From positions 1-7,680 of the forward strand of contig JAUVVE010000033.1 in assembly GCA_030604795.1 (NCBI GenBank): a DNA stretch of 7,680 nt, written 5' to 3'. The translations under genes were made by a program, and so were the position numbers. Position 1 is the stretch's first letter. The number at the start of each line of letters is the position of its first letter. Positions 4,935 through 7,680 of this stretch are shown piece by piece. The stretch is from Dehalococcoidia bacterium (GTDB lineage: Bacteria; Chloroflexota; Dehalococcoidia; GIF9; UBA5629). The notes under the pieces were generated by a model. It ran no database searches and had not been told where the DNA came from. It saw only the letters and a list, made by a program, of their open reading frames with translations.

Positions 4935-5645
4935 TTAGCCCTGGCTGGGCTGGATGTGTTGGACGATTTCAGTAAGGCGGCGGATCCGGGGGCAGTCCGT
5001 GATATCGGGGAAATAGTCGTTGCGGTCGATGAGTATGGCTTCCATGCCAACGCCCCGGGCACCGACAATATCCAGGTCGTACTGGTCACCGACGTATATC
5101 GCTTCCTCAGGCTTGACCTTGGCTTTCTTGAGCGCGGCCAGGAATATCTCCGGCCGGGGCTTATCGCAACCTACTTCAGCGGACGTCACCTTGAAGGCGA
5201 GGTAGGGTTGTAGCCCCAGCTCCTTGTAGGTGGCCTCCATGTCCTGAGCGACATTGGATATCAGCCCCAGGCCCAAGCCCCGATTCTTGAGTTCTTCCAA
5301 GGTGGGTAGGGAATCATCGTAAATCTTGAACTTCCAGTCGTACTGGCGGAGCTTTGCCAGTATCTGAAGCGCTATCTCAGGGGTGGCTTCTACTCCAGCT
5401 CCTCCTAGAGCCCTGGCTGCGTATTCGGCCCAGAAGGCGAGCATTTCCTCCTGAGGCCTCTTGTCTATGGGTGAGCGCCAGTTCTCGTCACGGTAGTACA
5501 TGTCGGCTGCTGGTAGCGCGTGGAACAGTGCCTTTGCTTCTACCTCGATGCCAAGCTCACGACAAACATTGACATATGCCTGTTCCCGAGGGGGGTCGTA
5601 AGTGGCGAGGGTATTGAAGAAATCGAAACAGACGACTTTGATCAT
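4935..5645 (-). CDS. HAD-superfamily hydrolase lacking the DxD acid-base Asp
   Basis: 236 residues, a standard size for HAD subfamily I with an alpha-helical cap inserted after motif I (about residues 16-90). Motif I is FDFFNTL with nucleophile Asp8. Motif II is LISN with Ser130. Motif III is Lys162 in CDKPRPEIF. Motif IV is GDQYDLDIVGARGVG with Asp187 and Asp192. The residue two after the nucleophile, normally an acid-base Asp in phosphatases, is Phe10. That change is found in L-2-haloacid dehalogenases and in HDHD3/REG-2-like members, but motif IV here is of the phosphatase GDxxxxD kind, so a dehalogenase call is not justified. The protein is cytosolic and its substrate unknown. The gene lies 42 bases beyond the BNR lipoprotein gene on the same strand but has its own promoter-like sequence in that gap. 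Confidence 0.85.
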   Translation of the reverse strand: MIKVVCFDFFNTLATYDPPREQAYVNVCRELGIEVEAKALFHALPAADMYYRDENWRSPIDKRPQEEMLAFWAEYAARALGGAGVEATPEIALQILAKLRQYDWKFKIYDDSLPTLEELKNRGLGLGLISNVAQDMEATYKELGLQPYLAFKVTSAEVGCDKPRPEIFLAALKKAKVKPEEAIYVGDQYDLDIVGARGVGMEAILIDRNDYFPDITDCPRIRRLTEIVQHIQPSQG

Positions 5646-5656
5646 GCCAAGTTGAG

Positions 5657-5686
5657 ATTATCCAGTAAAGTGACCTTATGTGTCAA
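5657..5686 (-). promoter_or_regulatory. Strong sigma-70-like promoter of the HAD gene
   Basis: On the minus strand a perfect TTGACA (5681-5686) is followed after 18 bases by GATAAT (5657-5662), five of six matches. Only 11 bases separate the -10 box from the ATG at 5645, so the mRNA would start about 4-5 bases before the start codon. There is no Shine-Dalgarno in those bases, which fits near-leaderless translation. The -35 box begins directly after the stop codon of the lipoprotein gene. Confidence 0.65.
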
Positions 5687-5687
5687 A

Positions 5688-7334
5688 CTAAGTATCAATT
5701 AGGCCTATCTGGTTCCAGGTGAAGCCATCGTTGGTGCTTATTGAGAAGGCGCTCTGGCTGCCTCTGGTGCCACAGTACGCCACTTTGCCGTTGGCAGACC
5801 AGGCTACTCGGGCTTCGCTGGAGCCAGTAGGCGGTTTCTGACTGCCCTGCCAGGTGGGGTATGTCGACTGCGGGTTCAGTGCACAGTACACTTGTGTTCC
5901 CGGGCAAAAAGTCGTTGTTGATGCTATCGCCGCGCCCGCCAGTAGCTTGCCCCGGCCATACATGCCATAGTGAGCCAGACTGCAAATCACGCGGTCGCGA
6001 ACCAGGAGCCGGTAGCAAACGCTGTTATCTATGCGGTACACGTCGTCGTTGGCATTTCCGGCAGTGGATACTCCTGGAGGGTTGTCGCTCCAGCAGGCGT
6101 AGACGTGGCGTCGCGAGGGAGCAGTTCCCGCGTAGTCCGAGGGCAGGGCTATGTCGGCATAGGTAAGCGGCGTCCCCGGTGTGTCTTGACCTGATTGGCA
6201 GATTTCGACTGGATAGCCTGCGAAGGAATTCCAGACTGCGTTGTTTGAGCCTAGGTCTCTTAAGCCGATGTAGAGATAAGTATCGTCGGTGTCCGGGGCG
6301 GGCCCACTGGCGACGACAGCCAGGAGTGTTCCGTCGGCGGCAAAGCTGGGTGAATACTCGATGGCGAAAACATCGGTACTCAGTACCGCCGGTGTAGCCA
6401 GCCAGCCGTTTGCTCCCGTGCTCACGTCTTGCCAGCCGCTGGGGAAGTGGTTCACCACGTTTACCCGGACTTTGCCGCCGCCGTTTCCCGTTGAGGTGCC
6501 GACGGCTAGCTCCCGGCGAAGGCTGCCATAACAAGGTGAGACGGCAAGGCATGTGACTCGTTCACCAGGACCTAACTTCGCGGCTAACCTAGTGGCGTCG
6601 AAGTTGGTACCACCGTCGACGGACACATAGACTTCAGTCCCAGCATTGGTGACAACGGCGACAAAGTCAGGGTTATCCGGGGCTACAGCTAACTCATCCC
6701 AGGTCGCTGCTCCAGCGATGCCTCTGGAGATATTTGCCCATCCATAGCCACCGTGGTCTGATTTGTAGAGCCGGGCGCTGGCGGAGTCGAGGGCGTAGAC
6801 GGTATTGTCGTAAGCAACGGCGATACGGCTAACGTCACTACCTGGTACTATAAGCAGGCGGCCGTCGCCACGGATCACAACTTCACCCTCCTCTGGAGCT
6901 GCAGTAGCTATGGCAAACTCACTGGTCGCTGGGTTTGGGTCGATGTTACCGGCTGCGTCTTGTGCCTTGACATAAAATACGTATGAGCCATCAGGTAAGT
7001 CGGTGTAGGTCTTACTGGCATTAACCACAAAAGGAGAGTAGTCGGTATCATAGCCTTCTAGATAGCATGAGTATGTTAAATCGGTGGTCGGGGTCGTTTC
7101 GTCGCTGCCCGTCCATTCGAAGGTGACTTCGTTGTAGTCAATTGCTTCAGGCGGGGCGCTGATAATTGCTGTTTCTGGTGGTGTCGTGTCTGGAGGGGAT
7201 GCTTCTGCTGGCGGGGGTGGTGGAGGTGGGAGCGGGGGCGGGGTACTCGGCTGGGGAGTGCAGCCACTGCATGCCGCTGTTAGTAGAACTAGACAGAGGG
7301 AAAACAGGATTCTGGGCTTGATGACTATTTTCAT
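5688..7334 (-). CDS. Lipoprotein with Pro-rich spacer, Ig-like domain and BNR/Asp-box repeats
   Basis: 548 residues. Residues 1-22 form a signal peptide with Lys/Arg start, hydrophobic core and LTAAC lipobox (Cys22). Residues 27-55 are a Pro-rich spacer with a run of seven prolines. Residues about 52-142 form an Ig/fibronectin-like sandwich opening with TTPPET and ending with the KAQDAAGNID signature. Residues about 150-548 form a beta-propeller-like region with Asp-box (BNR) motifs at 192-199 (SDHGGYGW), 238-243 and 533-540 (STNDGFTW). Such proteins sit on the cell surface and bind glycans or other polymers, or act as structural surface proteins; sialidase activity should not be assumed, because no sialidase catalytic set is evident. 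The last Asp-box stands only eight residues before the stop, which suggests a clipped propeller. No clear Shine-Dalgarno precedes the ATG. It is divergent from the glycyl-tRNA synthetase gene. Confidence 0.8.
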   Translation of the reverse strand: MKIVIKPRILFSLCLVLLTAACSGCTPQPSTPPPLPPPPPPPAEASPPDTTPPETAIISAPPEAIDYNEVTFEWTGSDETTPTTDLTYSCYLEGYDTDYSPFVVNASKTYTDLPDGSYVFYVKAQDAAGNIDPNPATSEFAIATAAPEEGEVVIRGDGRLLIVPGSDVSRIAVAYDNTVYALDSASARLYKSDHGGYGWANISRGIAGAATWDELAVAPDNPDFVAVVTNAGTEVYVSVDGGTNFDATRLAAKLGPGERVTCLAVSPCYGSLRRELAVGTSTGNGGGKVRVNVVNHFPSGWQDVSTGANGWLATPAVLSTDVFAIEYSPSFAADGTLLAVVASGPAPDTDDTYLYIGLRDLGSNNAVWNSFAGYPVEICQSGQDTPGTPLTYADIALPSDYAGTAPSRRHVYACWSDNPPGVSTAGNANDDVYRIDNSVCYRLLVRDRVICSLAHYGMYGRGKLLAGAAIASTTTFCPGTQVYCALNPQSTYPTWQGSQKPPTGSSEARVAWSANGKVAYCGTRGSQSAFSISTNDGFTWNQIGLIDT

Positions 7335-7394
7335 TGTTCAACAGTGATGCGGTAGCCGAAAGCGCCTGCTGACCTGCGTCAACGTTTCGATTGC

Positions 7395-7418
7395 GCCATG
7401 GCTCGATTCTAACATGGC
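7395..7418. repeat. Dyad GCCATG-N12-CATGGC in the divergent control region
   Basis: GCCATG at 7395-7400 is the reverse complement of CATGGC at 7413-7418, with 12 bases between. It overlaps the left copy of the 20-bp direct repeat and lies about 60 bases upstream of the lipoprotein start, where an operator could act. Confidence 0.3.
7398..7417. repeat. 20-bp direct repeat, copy 1
   Basis: ATGGCTCGATTCTAACATGG matches 18 of 20 bases with the copy at 7463-7482, starting 65 bases later. Both lie between the divergent lipoprotein and glycyl-tRNA synthetase genes, so a shared regulator site or a local duplication is plausible. Confidence 0.55.
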
Positions 7419-7462
7419 AGTCGTAGTCTAGCAAATACGAGAAGCAAGAACTCAATTGTATT

Positions 7463-7482
7463 ATGGCTCGGTTCTAACCTGG
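7463..7482. repeat. 20-bp direct repeat, copy 2
   Basis: ATGGCTCGGTTCTAACCTGG differs from copy 1 at two positions. Its right end abuts the TTGACA at 7483, so a protein bound here would touch RNA polymerase at the glycyl-tRNA synthetase promoter. Confidence 0.55.
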
Positions 7483-7512
7483 TTGACACCTTTTGACACT
7501 TATAGGTAAAGT
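7483..7512 (+). promoter_or_regulatory. Candidate promoter of the glycyl-tRNA synthetase gene
   Basis: A perfect TTGACA at 7483-7488 is followed after 18 bases by TAAAGT at 7507-7512 (four of six). A second perfect TTGACA at 7493-7498 stands exactly 10 bases later and could pair with GATAAG at 7514-7519 at a short 15-base spacing. Transcription would start near 7519 or 7526, leaving a leader of about 20-28 bases that still contains the Shine-Dalgarno. Confidence 0.5.
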
Positions 7513-7535
7513 TGATAAGCTTGAAGAAACCCCAG

Positions 7536-7541
7536 AGGAGG
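7536..7541 (+). promoter_or_regulatory. Strong Shine-Dalgarno that fixes a GTG start
   Basis: A complete AGGAGG lies 5 bases before the GTG at 7547. The later in-frame ATG at 7574 has no such site, so GTG is the preferred start. Confidence 0.8.
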
Positions 7542-7546
7542 CGAAA

Positions 7547-7680
7547 GTGCCTAAGGCAAGAGCCAAGGTGGATATGGACAGAATCGTCTCGTTGTGCAAG
7601 CGGCGGGGCTTTATCTTCCCCAGCAGTGAGATCTATGGCGGGTTGGCGAGCTGCTGGGACTATGGACCGTTGGGAGCGGA
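7547..7680 (+). CDS. glyQS: Glycine--tRNA ligase, single-chain type, 5' fragment
   Basis: The first 44 codons of a gene that runs off the window. After a short basic lead-in ([12 protein letters not shown]), the sequence carries the class II motif-1 region of dimeric glycyl-tRNA synthetase: [20 protein letters not shown] at residues 13-32, then CWDYGPLG at 36-43. The enzyme charges tRNA-Gly with glycine in the cytosol. This single-chain form is the one used by archaea, eukaryotes and some bacteria (for example Chloroflexota, Deinococcus-Thermus and mycobacteria), in contrast with the two-subunit GlyQ/GlyS enzyme of most bacteria, which is one reason for the Chloroflexota suggestion. The strong AGGAGG five bases upstream supports the GTG start. 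Only the N-terminus is seen, but the match is distinctive. Confidence 0.92.
   Translation, partial: MPKARAKVDMDRIVSLCKRRGFIFPSSEIYGGLASCWDYGPLGA

Noticed and set aside
521..5645. Dehalogenation gene set (alpha/beta hydrolase plus HAD enzyme)
   Set aside because: Both folds include dehalogenases, but the hydrolase looks more like an epoxide hydrolase, the HAD motif IV is phosphatase-like, and the two genes are over 3 kb apart on opposite strands.
5643..5690. Lipoprotein and HAD genes as a single operon
   Set aside because: They share a strand and a 42-bp gap, but a near-consensus promoter fills the gap and their functions are unrelated; read-through is still possible.
6025..6552. Arg-rich 175-residue frame inside the BNR lipoprotein gene
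   Set aside because: Same-strand shifted frame of a strongly supported gene; its Arg/Ser/Leu-rich composition is typical of out-of-frame GC-rich DNA.
1..7680. CRISPR array, insertion sequence, toxin-antitoxin or phage module
   Set aside because: No regularly spaced repeats, transposase, integrase or small paired toxin genes were seen.

Overview
The window looks like a chromosomal segment of an anaerobic bacterium, most plausibly a Chloroflexota (Dehalococcoidia-type) genome. The hints are a single-chain glycyl-tRNA synthetase, a lipoprotein with a proline-rich spacer followed by an Ig-like and a BNR/Asp-box domain, a CCG-domain (HdrB-like) Fe-S protein, and a radical SAM enzyme with the CX4CX2C variant motif. 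This assignment is inferred from protein style only and is not proven.

Layout. 1-306 (+) is the 3' end of a CCG/HdrB-like gene. 521-1435 (+) encodes a lipid-anchored alpha/beta hydrolase of the epoxide-hydrolase type. 1436-1669 is a gene-free convergent gap. 1670-2599 (-) is a CysM-like cysteine synthase, with a candidate promoter and a perfect 12-bp palindrome at its predicted transcription start. 2600-3092 is a 493-bp divergent intergenic region with stem-loops, a T-arm-like tRNA remnant on the minus strand and weak promoter signals. 3093-3938 and 3969-4901 (+) form a two-gene unit: a DUF89/ARMT1-like phosphatase and a radical SAM protein. 4935-5645 (-) is a HAD hydrolase with a strong sigma-70-like promoter that would give a near-leaderless mRNA. 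5688-7334 (-) is a large BNR-repeat lipoprotein. 7335-7546 is a divergent control region with a 20-bp direct repeat. 7547-7680 (+) is the 5' end of a glycyl-tRNA synthetase gene with a strong Shine-Dalgarno and a GTG start.

How the genes fit together. Most are independent short units. Two proteins are predicted to be lipid-anchored outside the membrane (hydrolase and BNR protein). The only clear operon candidate is DUF89 plus radical SAM, separated by 30 bp. Nothing indicates an insertion sequence, CRISPR array, phage module or defence island. The most interesting leads are the DUF89/radical SAM pair, the CysM with an altered substrate loop, a C-terminal CxxC and its own operator-like palindrome, and the repeat-rich promoter region before the glycyl-tRNA synthetase gene.
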